This document shows, piece by piece, positions 1-6,929 of a stretch of 12,391 nt of DNA (the first letter of the stretch is position 1; every line of letters begins with the position of its first letter). The stretch comes from Chloroflexota bacterium (GTDB lineage Bacteria > Chloroflexota > Limnocylindria > Limnocylindrales > CSP1-4), in contig JAOUEG010000030.1 in the NCBI GenBank assembly GCA_029858845.1, positions 1-12,391 on the forward strand, read 5' to 3'. The notes under the pieces were generated by a model. The model saw nothing but the letters and a program-made list of their open reading frames with translations. It was not told where the DNA came from and did no database searches. The position numbers and the translations under genes are program-made.

Positions 1-1
1 C

Positions 2-82
2 GATGGCCAGGTGACCGGGCGGCTGACGGGTGAGTTGCCGATCGCCGACCTCGAGACGATCATCGCATCCCTTCCGCGCTGA
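2..82 (+). CDS. C-terminal end of a probable thioredoxin-like (TlpA/ResA-type) protein, partial
   Basis: Only the last 26 codons are inside the window, in the frame beginning at base 2 and ending with TGA at 80-82. The tail reads DGQVTGRLTGELPIADLETI and then IASLPR. An Asp-Gly turn, a strand, a short G-E/L-P turn and a final amphipathic helix are typical of the end of TlpA/ResA-type thioredoxin folds, where the dG-x-v-x-r-x-x-G motif follows the cis-proline region. The catalytic CxxC would lie upstream and cannot be seen. The family call is inference from this short tail; other alpha/beta proteins could end this way. The next gene starts 67 bp downstream on the same strand. Confidence 0.4.
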   Translation, partial: DGQVTGRLTGELPIADLETIIASLPR

Positions 83-149
83 GTCGGCTGACGCCCGAGG
101 CTTCGTCGCCGTGCGCCATCCGTGGCGATGTCGTGAGCGAATGGATGGC

Positions 150-617
150 ATGACAACCGAGAGCGTCTGGGATTACCCTCGGCCCCCTCGCGTGGAGCGT
201 GTTGCGGAGCGCGTCCGCGTGGTGGTGGACGGCGTGGTGATTGTCGATTCCACGCGTGCATCCAGGGTGCTGGAGACGAGCCACCCCCCGACGTACTACG
301 TCCCGCCGGCGGATGTCCGGACCGACCTGCTTTCGCCCGGTCATGGGCTGTCCGTGTGCGAGTGGAAGGGCGCCGCGACCTACCACACGCTGACGGTCGG
401 GTCGCGCCGGATCGAGGATGTGGCGTGGTCGTACGAGCGGCCGTCGCCCGGCTTCGAGTCGATCGCATCCTGCCTGGCGTTCTATCCGGGGAAGGTCGAC
501 GAGGCATGGGTCGGCGAGGAGCGTGTGGTCGCCCAGGAGGGCGGCTTCTACGGCGGCTGGATCACGAGCCGCGTCCGGGGTCCGTTCAAGGGCGCGCCGG
601 CCACCCGTGGCTGGTAG
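150..617 (+). CDS. DUF427 family protein (COG2343)
   Basis: This 155-residue protein matches the DUF427 family over its whole length. Visible hallmarks are ESVWDYPRPPRVE near the N-terminus, the VLETSHPPTYY-x-PP-x-DVR block, CEWKG, AWSY, the FYPG block, and the C-terminal FYGGWIT, GPFKG and GTRGW-like ending (here ATRGW). The family is a small compact fold of unknown biochemical role, common in Actinobacteria, Chloroflexi and Proteobacteria; there is no signal peptide or membrane segment. The ATG at 150 was chosen because homology begins at once. The in-frame ATG at 141 (three residues longer) is equally possible, and no strong ribosome binding site separates them. The frame stays open further upstream but has no family similarity there. 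The gene ends against a hairpin cluster facing convergent fabI. Confidence 0.88.
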   Translation: MTTESVWDYPRPPRVERVAERVRVVVDGVVIVDSTRASRVLETSHPPTYYVPPADVRTDLLSPGHGLSVCEWKGAATYHTLTVGSRRIEDVAWSYERPSPGFESIASCLAFYPGKVDEAWVGEERVVAQEGGFYGGWITSRVRGPFKGAPATRGW

Positions 618-620
618 CTT

Positions 621-696
621 GCGCGCGCGCCGCCGGCCGCGCGCGCCGCTGGCTGGCAGCCGCTTCGGCCGGCTGACGGCCGCTTCGCGCGGCCGT
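621..696. terminator. Hairpin cluster between convergent genes, probable bidirectional terminator
   Basis: Three consecutive inverted repeats follow the DUF427 stop. The first is a 9-bp perfect stem, GCGCGCGCG (621-629) with CGCGCGCGC (638-646) and an 8-nt loop. The second is AGCCG (658-662) with CGGCT (670-674). The third is ACGGCCGC (676-683) with GCGGCCGT (689-696), an 8-bp perfect stem with a TTCGC loop. No T-tract follows any of them, so they are not canonical Rho-independent terminators. Their position between convergent stop codons (617 and 720) suggests termination or mRNA end protection. Confidence 0.5.
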
Positions 697-719
697 GGGC
701 GAGGCGCGCGGCCGTCTTC

Positions 720-1499
720 CTAGCCGCTGGTCGGCACGCCCATGACGTTGAACCCGCCGTCCACGTAGAGGATCTCGCCGGTGACCGCGCCGGACAGATC
801 GGAGGCCAGGTAGACCGCGCTCCGTCCGACATCCTCGATGGTGATGTTCGTGCGCAGTGGTGCGATCTCGTCGAACCCCCCATACAGCTGCTTGAATCCC
901 GCGATCCCGCTGGCGGCAAGCGTCCGGATCGGTCCCGCGCTGATGGCGTTGACCCGCACGCCCTCGCGCCCGAGGTCCGCCGCGAGGTAGCGCACGGACG
1001 CCTCCAGCGCGGCCTTGGCCACGCCCATGACGTTGTAGTTGGCGACGACCTTCTCGGCTCCGTAGTAGGTCAGGGTCATGATCGAGGAGCCGGGGCGAAG
1101 GAACGGACGGGCGGACCGAGAAAGGGCCACGAGGGAGTAGGCCGACACGTCCATGGCCAGCCCGAAGCCGTCACGTGACGTCTCCACGAAGCTCCCGGAC
1201 AGGTCCTCCCGCTTGGCGAATGCGAGAGCGTGAACGAGGATGTCGAGCCGATCGTGGCTCTCGCCCCACCGAGCGAAGACGCGGTCGATGTCTTCGTCCG
1301 ACTGGACGTCACACGGCTCGACGAACGTCGACCCGATGGACGTCGCCAGCGGTCGGACGCGCCGTTCGATCAGGCTCTCGACCGATGAGAAGCCGACCTC
1401 GGCTCCCTCCGCGTGGAGGGCCTTCGCGATGCCCCACGCGATCGAGTGATCGTTCGCGACGCCGAAGACCAGCGCGTTCCTGCCATCGAGCAGCCCCAT
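720..1499 (-). CDS. fabI: Enoyl-[acyl-carrier-protein] reductase (NADH), FabI
   Basis: A 259-residue short-chain dehydrogenase/reductase of the FabI branch, which reduces trans-2-enoyl-ACP in the last step of fatty-acid elongation (type II FAS, cytoplasm). The N-terminal cofactor loop is the FabI form GVANDHSIAWGIA (13-25) rather than classic GxxxGxG. The catalytic pair is Tyr155 and Lys162, spaced Y-x6-K, with Tyr145 matching the second conserved tyrosine of E. coli FabI. SAGPIRTLAA (187-196) is the substrate-loop motif, and the ending DLSGAVTGE and YVDGGFNVMG is diagnostic. Length is normal for FabI (about 255-265). The ATG at 1499 has an excellent ribosome site, GGAGGTG, at 1505-1511. The gene is convergent with DUF427 and divergent from the HAD gene; no other fatty-acid gene is nearby. 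An intact Tyr-x6-Lys site suggests an active and potentially triclosan-type-inhibitor-sensitive enzyme (inference). Confidence 0.95.
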   Translation of the reverse strand: MGLLDGRNALVFGVANDHSIAWGIAKALHAEGAEVGFSSVESLIERRVRPLATSIGSTFVEPCDVQSDEDIDRVFARWGESHDRLDILVHALAFAKREDLSGSFVETSRDGFGLAMDVSAYSLVALSRSARPFLRPGSSIMTLTYYGAEKVVANYNVMGVAKAALEASVRYLAADLGREGVRVNAISAGPIRTLAASGIAGFKQLYGGFDEIAPLRTNITIEDVGRSAVYLASDLSGAVTGEILYVDGGFNVMGVPTSG

Positions 1500-1542
1500 G
1501 GGTGCACCTCCGCGTCCGTCGCCGCGCGAGGCGGCCCGCAGG

Positions 1543-1552
1543 AGCCTACCAT
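1543..1552. promoter_or_regulatory. Overlapping divergent -10 elements for fabI and the HAD gene
   Basis: The 59-bp gap contains TACCAT (1547-1552) on the plus strand, 6 bp before the HAD ATG at 1559. It also contains TAGGCT (complement of 1543-1548) on the minus strand, which would start fabI transcription near 1536 and give a leader of about 36 nt that includes the GGAGGTG ribosome site. Both fit TANNNT. The two hexamers share the TA at 1547-1548. I see no good -35 on either side, so this rests on the -10 matches and spacing alone. Confidence 0.4.
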
Positions 1553-1558
1553 CGAGGG

Positions 1559-2446
1559 ATGCCGCCGACCGAGCCGGATGCCCTCCGTTCAGCGATGTCC
1601 GAGGTCATGGGCCTGATCCTCGATGCCGATGGCGTCCTGATCCTCAAGGGCGAACCGATCCCCGGTTCGAATGGGGCCCTCGCGCGCCTCGATGCCCGCG
1701 GGATCCCATACCGCGTGGTGACCAACTACTCGAGTGCCCATCGAACGACGCTGGCGGCCCGCTTCTCGGCTCGCGGGGCCACCGTCGATCCCGATCGCAT
1801 GATCACCGCCGCGTCCTCCTCCGCGGCCTACACGGCCGAGCGCTTCGCCGGACGACCGATCCACGTCATCGCGACCCTGGACGCCCTGCGGGAGTTCGAT
1901 GGCCAACAGCTCGTTTCCAGTGAGGCGGCCGTCGCAGCGAGCCCCGGCGAGATCGCGGCCGTGGTCATCGGTGACGGCGGGGACGAGCTGTCGTTCCGGA
2001 ACCTGGATGCCGCCTTCCGGCAGGTCCGTGCCGGGGCCGCGCTCCTGGCCATGCATCGCAACCCGTGGTGGTTCACGTCGCGCGGGCCCACGCTCGATTC
2101 CGGCGCGGCCGTCGCCGGCCTGGAGTACGCAACGGGCGTGCGCGCGACGGTCCTCGGCAAGCCCTCGCCGGAGGTGTTCCGGCAGGCCATCGCCGGCCTG
2201 CGCCAGGATCTCGGCCGCCGGGTCCCGGTTCGCGCGATCGCCATGGTCGGCGACGACCCGGACGCCGACGTCCGGGCAGCCCAGCGCGTGGGCCTGCGCG
2301 GGATCCTCGTCCTGACCGGCAAGACCACCGAGGACCAGCTCGAGGCCGCGACGCTGGGCCGTGGGCGCCGCGCTCCGGATGCTGTGGCGCGATCGCTGGC
2401 GGACGTCGTGGATGCGCTGACCCGACCCGGCGCCGCGCTAGACTGA
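1559..2446 (+). CDS. HAD superfamily phosphatase, class IIA (NagD-like)
   Basis: A 295-residue HAD hydrolase with all four motifs. Motif I is LDADGVL with nucleophile Asp22 and acid/base Asp24. Motif II is VVTNYS with Thr55. Motif III is LGKPSPEVF with Lys201. Motif IV is VGDDPDADV with Asp232 and Asp233. The KPSPEVF and GDDPxxD signatures and the large insert between motifs II and III (about 60-190) mark subfamily IIA with a C2 cap, as in NagD, p-nitrophenyl phosphatase and phosphoglycolate phosphatase. It should hydrolyse a small cytosolic phosphomonoester; the substrate cannot be read from sequence. Start choice is uncertain: ATG 1559 sits 6 bp after a TACCAT -10-like element and fits a leaderless mRNA, whereas ATG 1595 and ATG 1607 lie nearer motif I but lack a convincing ribosome site. 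Confidence 0.87.
   Translation: MPPTEPDALRSAMSEVMGLILDADGVLILKGEPIPGSNGALARLDARGIPYRVVTNYSSAHRTTLAARFSARGATVDPDRMITAASSSAAYTAERFAGRPIHVIATLDALREFDGQQLVSSEAAVAASPGEIAAVVIGDGGDELSFRNLDAAFRQVRAGAALLAMHRNPWWFTSRGPTLDSGAAVAGLEYATGVRATVLGKPSPEVFRQAIAGLRQDLGRRVPVRAIAMVGDDPDADVRAAQRVGLRGILVLTGKTTEDQLEAATLGRGRRAPDAVARSLADVVDALTRPGAALD
2417..2444 (+). promoter_or_regulatory. Candidate promoter of the aldehyde dehydrogenase gene
   Basis: CTGACC (2417-2422; four of six matches to TTGACA) is followed after 16 bp by TAGACT (2439-2444; four of six matches to TATAAT). It lies in the last codons of the HAD gene. Transcription would start near 2451 and give a leader of about 76 nt that contains a short GTCGG/CCGAC dyad (2472-2488) and the GAGGGA ribosome site at 2513-2518. 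This suggests the dehydrogenase is not wholly dependent on the upstream gene. Confidence 0.35.
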
Positions 2447-2526
2447 CGGCACCAGCTCCGGGCGCAACGCCGTCGGCACGCGTCCGACCCGACATCGACC
2501 ACAAACCCGCACGAGGGATCCCTGCC

Positions 2527-4107
2527 ATGAGCTCCGAGGCCAAGCCGCGCATCAAGATCACGTACGCCACGCTCAAGGCGGACAACGAGGATCTGCACAA
2601 GGGTTTCGAGGAAGCCGTGTTGCGCGTCGGCGCCGGCCTCGGCGCCCACCACCAGAACCACGTCAACGGCACGTGGCGCAACGGCGAAGGTACGTTCGAG
2701 GTCCGCTCGCCGATCGATCGCGACGTGGTCCTTGGCACGTTCGCCAGGGGGACCGCCGCCGACGTGGACGACGCCGTCGCGGCGGCACGGGCCGCACAGC
2801 CGGCGTGGGCCGCCACGCCCTGGCAGGACCGGCTGGTCATCATGCGGCGGGCGGCCGAGCTGATCAGCGATCGGCTCATGGACCTGTCCGCGATCATGAG
2901 CTTCGAGGTCGGCAAGAACCGGATCGAGGCGCTCGGCGAGGTCGAGGAGTCGGCCGACCTGATCCGCTACTACGCCCAGACGATGGAGGACAACAAGGGC
3001 TACGACCACCCGCTGGACAACCTCGGCGACGCGGCCGTCCACACCCGGTCCGTACTCCGGCCGCACGGTGTCTTCGCCGTGGTCAGCCCGTTCAACTTCC
3101 CGATGGCCCTCGCGGCCGGACCGACCAGCGCCGCGATGATGGCTGGCAACACGGTCGTGTTCAAGCCGTCTTCGGCGTCACCGCTGTCGGCCGTGAAGCT
3201 CATGGAGGCGTACATCGATGCCGGCGTGCCGGCCGGTGTCGTCAACATGGTCATGGGCCCCGGAGAATCGGTCGGGCAGGCACTCCAGGATCACCGCGGC
3301 GTGGACGGCATCGTGTTCACCGGTTCATACGACGTGGGGATGCGGTTGTTCCACTCGTTCAGCAAGGCCTGGCCCCGCCCCTGCATCGTGGAGATGGGCG
3401 GCAAGAACCCCGCCATCGTCACGCGAAGCGCCGACCTGGACGAAGCGGCCGAAGGGATCATGCGCGCCGCCTTCGGGTTCGGCGGGCAGAAGTGCTCGGC
3501 CAATTCCCGCGTCTACGTGGAGCGTCCGGTCCACGACGAACTCGTCGCCAAGCTGGTCGAGAAGACGGAATCGATCGTCATCGGCGACCCCCTCGTCCGC
3601 CAGAACTGGCTGGGCCCGATCATCGATCAGCGCGCCGTCGACCGACATCAGGCCGCGGTGGCCGAGGCACGTCGTGACGGGCAGGTCTTCACCGGCGGCG
3701 AGCACCTGAGCGATGGCGACCTCGCGCGCGGCTTCTACGTGGAGCCGACGGTCGTGGGCGGCCTGCCGGCGGATCACCGCATCTTCCGTGACGAACTGTT
3801 CGCGCCGCTCACCGCGGTCCACGCGGTCGATTCCCTCGATGAGGCATTGACCCTTGCCAACGATTCGATCTACGGCCTGACCGCGGGGGTCTACAGCGAG
3901 GATCCCGCCGAGGTCCAGCAGTTCCTCGATCAGATCCAGTCCGGCGTGCTGTACGTCAACCGGAGGGCCGGGGCGACCACGGGCGCCTGGCCGGGCGTTC
4001 AGGCCTTCGGAGGCTGGAAGGGAAGCGGATCCACGGGTAAGGCCGGCCTGTCCATGTATTACGTCGCCCAGTTCATGCGCGAGCAGAGCCACACCGTCGT
4101 CGACTAG
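2527..4107 (+). CDS. 1-Pyrroline-5-carboxylate dehydrogenase-type aldehyde dehydrogenase
   Basis: A 526-residue NAD(P)-dependent aldehyde dehydrogenase. Catalytic Cys323 lies in GFGGQKCSANSR, the general base Glu289 in VEMGGKN and Asn190 in PFNFP. Lys213 (VFKPS) and the FTGS turn (264-267) bind the cofactor, and Glu423/Phe425 in DELFAP complete its pocket. The EVGKNRIEALGEVEE segment (about 127-141), RYYAQTM, and the C-terminal NRRAGATTGAWPG followed by FGGWKGSGSTGKAG and FMREQS resemble P5C dehydrogenases (RocA/PruA C-terminal half), which oxidise glutamate-5-semialdehyde to glutamate in proline and arginine degradation. Other semialdehyde dehydrogenases are not excluded. There is no proline dehydrogenase (PutA) domain. 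ATG 2527 has GAGGGA 8 bp upstream. The transaminase and CoA-transferase genes downstream support a role in amino-acid catabolism (inference). Confidence 0.88.
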   Translation: MSSEAKPRIKITYATLKADNEDLHKGFEEAVLRVGAGLGAHHQNHVNGTWRNGEGTFEVRSPIDRDVVLGTFARGTAADVDDAVAAARAAQPAWAATPWQDRLVIMRRAAELISDRLMDLSAIMSFEVGKNRIEALGEVEESADLIRYYAQTMEDNKGYDHPLDNLGDAAVHTRSVLRPHGVFAVVSPFNFPMALAAGPTSAAMMAGNTVVFKPSSASPLSAVKLMEAYIDAGVPAGVVNMVMGPGESVGQALQDHRGVDGIVFTGSYDVGMRLFHSFSKAWPRPCIVEMGGKNPAIVTRSADLDEAAEGIMRAAFGFGGQKCSANSRVYVERPVHDELVAKLVEKTESIVIGDPLVRQNWLGPIIDQRAVDRHQAAVAEARRDGQVFTGGEHLSDGDLARGFYVEPTVVGGLPADHRIFRDELFAPLTAVHAVDSLDEALTLANDSIYGLTAGVYSEDPAEVQQFLDQIQSGVLYVNRRAGATTGAWPGVQAFGGWKGSGSTGKAGLSMYYVAQFMREQSHTVVD

Positions 4108-4143
4108 CAGGTCAGGGCAGCGATCCGACCGGGGGGGTACGCC

Positions 4144-4536
4144 GTGCCTCGAGCCGTGCCGGGCGAACCTGTCGGGAGCGGTGGCGACGTCCGGGTCCGT
4201 CTCGCCCGAGATGGGATCCGGGGCGTCCACACCGCCATCTTCCTTGCCGAGCTCGGTGCGATCCTGTGGTTGGTCGCCACGGGTTTGACCGGGCGGCGTG
4301 ATCGGTCCGTGCGGCTGGCCGCGCTGGCCGTGACGGCGGAGGCCGCGGTCTTCATCGCGAATCGAGGTGTCTGTCCGCTCACGCCGATGGCCGAGCGCTT
4401 CGGCGCGACCCGCGGCTCGGTCTCGGACATCTTCCTGCCGGACGTGGTCGCCCGGACGATCCCGATCTGGTCCAGCGCGCTCCTCGTCATCGCCGTGTCA
4501 CTGCACGTGCGATCCCTCCTGGCCGGCCGGCGATGA
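4144..4536 (+). CDS. Small three-helix membrane protein, function unknown
   Basis: A 130-residue protein whose function I do not recognise. Three hydrophobic stretches are likely membrane helices: about 29-49 (HTAIFLAELGAILWLVATGL), about 57-72 and about 105-124. Between the second and third is a loop with a distinctive CPLTPMAERFG motif (77-87) followed by SVSDIFLPD (92-100). The Cys-Pro-Leu-Thr followed by a short amphipathic stretch recalls small hydrophobic DUF2784-like membrane proteins, but that is only a loose resemblance. The GTG start at 4144 has a run of seven G (4131-4137) 6 bp upstream; another in-frame GTG lies at 4156. The gene is 36 bp after the dehydrogenase and probably cotranscribed. 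Coding is supported by the coherent hydrophobic pattern and the tight spacing. Confidence 0.65.
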   Translation: MPRAVPGEPVGSGGDVRVRLARDGIRGVHTAIFLAELGAILWLVATGLTGRRDRSVRLAALAVTAEAAVFIANRGVCPLTPMAERFGATRGSVSDIFLPDVVARTIPIWSSALLVIAVSLHVRSLLAGRR

Positions 4537-4552
4537 CCGGCGGGGCGTCCGC

Positions 4553-4558
4553 TATACT
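4553..4558 (+). promoter_or_regulatory. Promoter -10 element upstream of the aminotransferase operon
   Basis: TATACT is the best -10 hexamer in the window (five of six consensus positions) and stands out in a GC-rich gap. A partial -35, ATGACC, at 4533-4538 is only 14 bp away, which is short, so the -35 is doubtful. Initiation near 4565 would produce a 5' leader of about 66 nt before the TTG start. Confidence 0.5.
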
Positions 4559-4571
4559 CCGCTGCGATTAT

Positions 4572-4615
4572 CCAGTCTGCATACTGGCTATGCATCGCTG
4601 GGCGCTGGCCCCAGC
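4572..4615 (+). promoter_or_regulatory. Structured leader with two hairpins before the aminotransferase start
   Basis: CCAGT (4572-4576) pairs with ACTGG (4583-4587) across a 6-nt loop. GCTGGG (4597-4602) pairs with CCCAGC (4610-4615) across a 7-nt loop. The second hairpin ends 3 bases before the GAGAGGTG ribosome site (4619-4626). The first dyad could instead be a DNA operator just downstream of the transcription start. No known riboswitch core is recognisable, and the leader looks too short for a lysine or glycine riboswitch. Confidence 0.35.
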
Positions 4616-4630
4616 CTCGAGAGGTGCCCC

Positions 4631-5995
4631 TTGAGCGAAACTGCGTCGTCGATCGCCGGCGAGCGCGCCGTCCCGCACATCGTGACCGAGCTGCCGGGCC
4701 CGAAGGCCCGGGCACACGTCGCCTACGATGAGACGTGGACTTCACCGAGCCTGCCGCGCGCCTATCCGATCGTGCCGCTCCGCGGGCACGGCTCGACGAT
4801 CGAGGACATCGACGGAAACCTGTTCCTGGACTTCGCCGCCGGCATCGCCGTGAATTCGACGGGGCATTCGCATCCGCACGTCGTCGCCGCGGTCAAGGAG
4901 CAGGCATCCGAGCTTATCCACTTCTCGGCTTCCGACTTCTATCTGCCGATCTACCCGAAGGTCTGCGAGCGGCTGGCCAGCATCGCTCCCATCGAGGGTC
5001 GCGCCAGGACCTACCTTGGCAATTCCGGAGCCGAGGTCGTGGAGGCCTCCATCAAGCTCGCGCGCTACGCCACGCACCGACCCTACGTCGTGGCGTTCCT
5101 GGGAGCGTTCCACGGTCGGACGTACGGTGCCGTGTCGCTGACCGCGTCCAAGGCCAAGTACCACGCCGGGTTCGGGCCGCTCCTGCCCGGGGTCTTCCAT
5201 GCGCCGTATGGCCGGGTCGAGGATCTCGCCTGGTTCGATGAGGTCCTGTTCGACAAGCTCGCGCCGGCCAACGAGGTTGCGGCGATCATCGTGGAGCCGG
5301 TCCAGGGCGAGGGCGGGTACATCATCCCGGAGGATGGCTTCCTGCAGGGTCTCCGCCGGATCTGCGACGAGCACGGCATCCTGCTGATCGCCGACGAGAT
5401 CCAGTCCGGAGCCGGCCGCACCGGGCGCATGTGGGCCGTCGAGCACTGGGGCGTCAAGCCCGACATCCTCCTGACGGCCAAGGGGATCGCATCCGGGATG
5501 CCGCTCGGCGCGATGGTCGCGCGGGCGGACCTGCTCGAGGCCTGGACGGCCGGTGCCCACGGGTCCACCTATGGTGGCAATCCGGTCGCCTGCGCGGCGG
5601 CCCTGGCCACCGTCGACCTGTTGGAGGGCGGTCTCATCGAGAACGCGGCCGCTCGTGGCGAGCAGGCGCTCGCGGGGCTCCGGCCGCTCGCCGAGCGCTA
5701 TGACGGCCTGATCCGCGATGTCCGCGCGGTCGGCCTGATGATCGGGGTCGAGTTCGACACCGCCATCCACGCCGAGGAGGTCCAGTGGGCCTGCTTCGAG
5801 CGCGGCCTGCTCGTCCTGGAATGCGGCAAGTCCAGCGTACGGATGTCGCCGGCACTGACCGTTTCCGAGGCCGAGATGGCGACGGGCCTGCGGATCTTCG
5901 CCGAGGCCGTCGACCGGGTCGCCGGGCACGGCCTCGAGATCCTGGCGGAGGTCGTCGCCGCCGGATCGCTTCACGAAGTGGAGGCGGCGGGCTGA
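4631..5995 (+). CDS. Class III aminotransferase (4-aminobutyrate/ornithine-type, PLP-dependent)
   Basis: A 454-residue fold-type I PLP enzyme of aminotransferase class III. The Schiff-base Lys284 is in LLTAKGIASGMPLGAM; Asp255 in LLIADEIQSGAGRTG binds the pyridine nitrogen. NSGAEV (131-136) is the phosphate-binding loop, FHGRTYG (160-166) the aromatic stacking region and STYGGNP (312-318) the second phosphate contact. These motifs are shared by GABA, ornithine, acetylornithine and 5-aminovalerate transaminases; the substrate is not fixed by sequence alone, though the overall pattern is closest to GabT. Translation most likely starts at TTG 4631: it has GAGAGGTG at 4619-4626, the frame has no ATG before the conserved core, and the alternative GTG 4682 lacks a ribosome site. 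It leads an operon with the two CoA-transferase genes (7-bp gap). Likely role: removing a terminal amino group so that the resulting oxo-acid can be oxidised and activated (inference). Confidence 0.9.
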   Translation: MSETASSIAGERAVPHIVTELPGPKARAHVAYDETWTSPSLPRAYPIVPLRGHGSTIEDIDGNLFLDFAAGIAVNSTGHSHPHVVAAVKEQASELIHFSASDFYLPIYPKVCERLASIAPIEGRARTYLGNSGAEVVEASIKLARYATHRPYVVAFLGAFHGRTYGAVSLTASKAKYHAGFGPLLPGVFHAPYGRVEDLAWFDEVLFDKLAPANEVAAIIVEPVQGEGGYIIPEDGFLQGLRRICDEHGILLIADEIQSGAGRTGRMWAVEHWGVKPDILLTAKGIASGMPLGAMVARADLLEAWTAGAHGSTYGGNPVACAAALATVDLLEGGLIENAAARGEQALAGLRPLAERYDGLIRDVRAVGLMIGVEFDTAIHAEEVQWACFERGLLVLECGKSSVRMSPALTVSEAEMATGLRIFAEAVDRVAGHGLEILAEVVAAGSLHEVEAAG

Positions 5996-6002
5996 ACGCG
6001 CC

Positions 6003-6929
6003 ATGACCGCGCCCAAGGTCGCCTCGATGCGCGACGCCATCGCCGATCTGGTCCGCGACGGCGACACGGTCGCCATCGAGGGCTTCACCCACCTCATCGG
6101 CTTCTCCGCGGGCCACGAGATCATCCGCCAGCGCCGGCGTGACCTCACCCTGGCCCGCCTCACGCCAGACCTCGTGTACGACCAGATGATCGCCGGCGGC
6201 GTGGCGTCCAAGCTCATCTTCTCCTGGCTCGGGAACCCCGGAGTCGGCGGGCTCGGCGCCATTCGGCGACGGATAGAGGGAGAGATCCGTGACCAGCCGC
6301 TGGCCCTGGAGGAGTACAGCCACTTCGGCATGGTGGGGCGCTACACGGCGGGGGCGATGAACCTGCCGTTCTTCCCGTTGCGCAGCTACTTCGAGACGGA
6401 CCTGCCGGTCGCCAACCCGCTCATCCGCCCGGTCGAGTCGCCCTACTCCGACGAACGCATCTATGCCGTGCCGCCACTGAAGCCCGACGTGGCGATCGTC
6501 CATGCCCAACGTGCCTCGGCCGCCGGCGATACCCAGGTCTGGGGCCTGCTGGGCTGCCAGAAGGAGGTGGCGTTCGCCGCCGACCGGGTCATCGTCGTGG
6601 TCGAGGAACTCGTGGAGGACGAGGTGGTCCGGTCCGATCCCAACCGGACCATCATCCCCGGCCTCATCGTGGACGCGGTCGTGCTGGAGCCCTGGGGCGC
6701 CCATCCGTCCTACGTCCAGGGCGCTTACGATCGCGACAACCGCTTCTATCTGGACTGGGATCCGATCACCCGCGACGAGGACGCCATCCAGGCCTGGCTC
6801 GAGGAGTGGGTCTACGGCGTCGCCGACCGGGCGGAGTACATGGCCAAGCTGGGCGCCGAACGGATGGCCTCCCTGCGCCCGTCCGCGGCCGCGCCGTCGG
6901 GATCCGTGGACTACGGGGCGTACCGGTGA
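6003..6929 (+). CDS. Family I CoA-transferase, alpha subunit (GctA/IpdA-like)
   Basis: A 308-residue alpha subunit of a two-subunit CoA-transferase. The N-terminal loop GFTHLIGFSAGHE (27-39) replaces the GGFG-type CoA-binding turn. ARLTPDLVYDQMIAGG, the GNPGVGG loop (about 78-84), PFFPLRSYF, and the block KPDVAIVHAQRA followed by AGDTQVWG are typical of glutaconate CoA-transferase subunit A and the related IpdA family. The family moves CoA between acyl-CoA and a carboxylic acid, or, in IpdAB, hydrolytically opens a ring-derived CoA ester; which reaction applies here is unknown. No catalytic glutamate is expected in this subunit. It starts 7 bp after the aminotransferase stop (ATG at 6003; the ribosome site is only the G-rich end of that gene) and its TGA overlaps the beta-subunit GTG, implying coupled translation and 1:1 subunits. 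Confidence 0.85.
   Translation: MTAPKVASMRDAIADLVRDGDTVAIEGFTHLIGFSAGHEIIRQRRRDLTLARLTPDLVYDQMIAGGVASKLIFSWLGNPGVGGLGAIRRRIEGEIRDQPLALEEYSHFGMVGRYTAGAMNLPFFPLRSYFETDLPVANPLIRPVESPYSDERIYAVPPLKPDVAIVHAQRASAAGDTQVWGLLGCQKEVAFAADRVIVVVEELVEDEVVRSDPNRTIIPGLIVDAVVLEPWGAHPSYVQGAYDRDNRFYLDWDPITRDEDAIQAWLEEWVYGVADRAEYMAKLGAERMASLRPSAAAPSGSVDYGAYR

Noticed and set aside
1828..3066. A 412-codon minus-strand frame across the HAD and dehydrogenase genes
   Set aside because: It spans two well-supported plus-strand genes and their promoter gap; nothing in it resembles a protein family.
3325..4230. A 301-codon minus-strand frame opposite the dehydrogenase end
   Set aside because: Antisense shadow of the aldehyde dehydrogenase with no motifs and no ribosome site.
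4561..4630. A riboswitch in the aminotransferase leader
   Set aside because: Two simple hairpins are present, but the region is too short and lacks any conserved riboswitch core that I can recognise.
4742..6331. A 529-codon minus-strand frame opposite the aminotransferase
   Set aside because: The plus strand encodes an intact, motif-complete enzyme; the antisense product has low-complexity composition and no family features.
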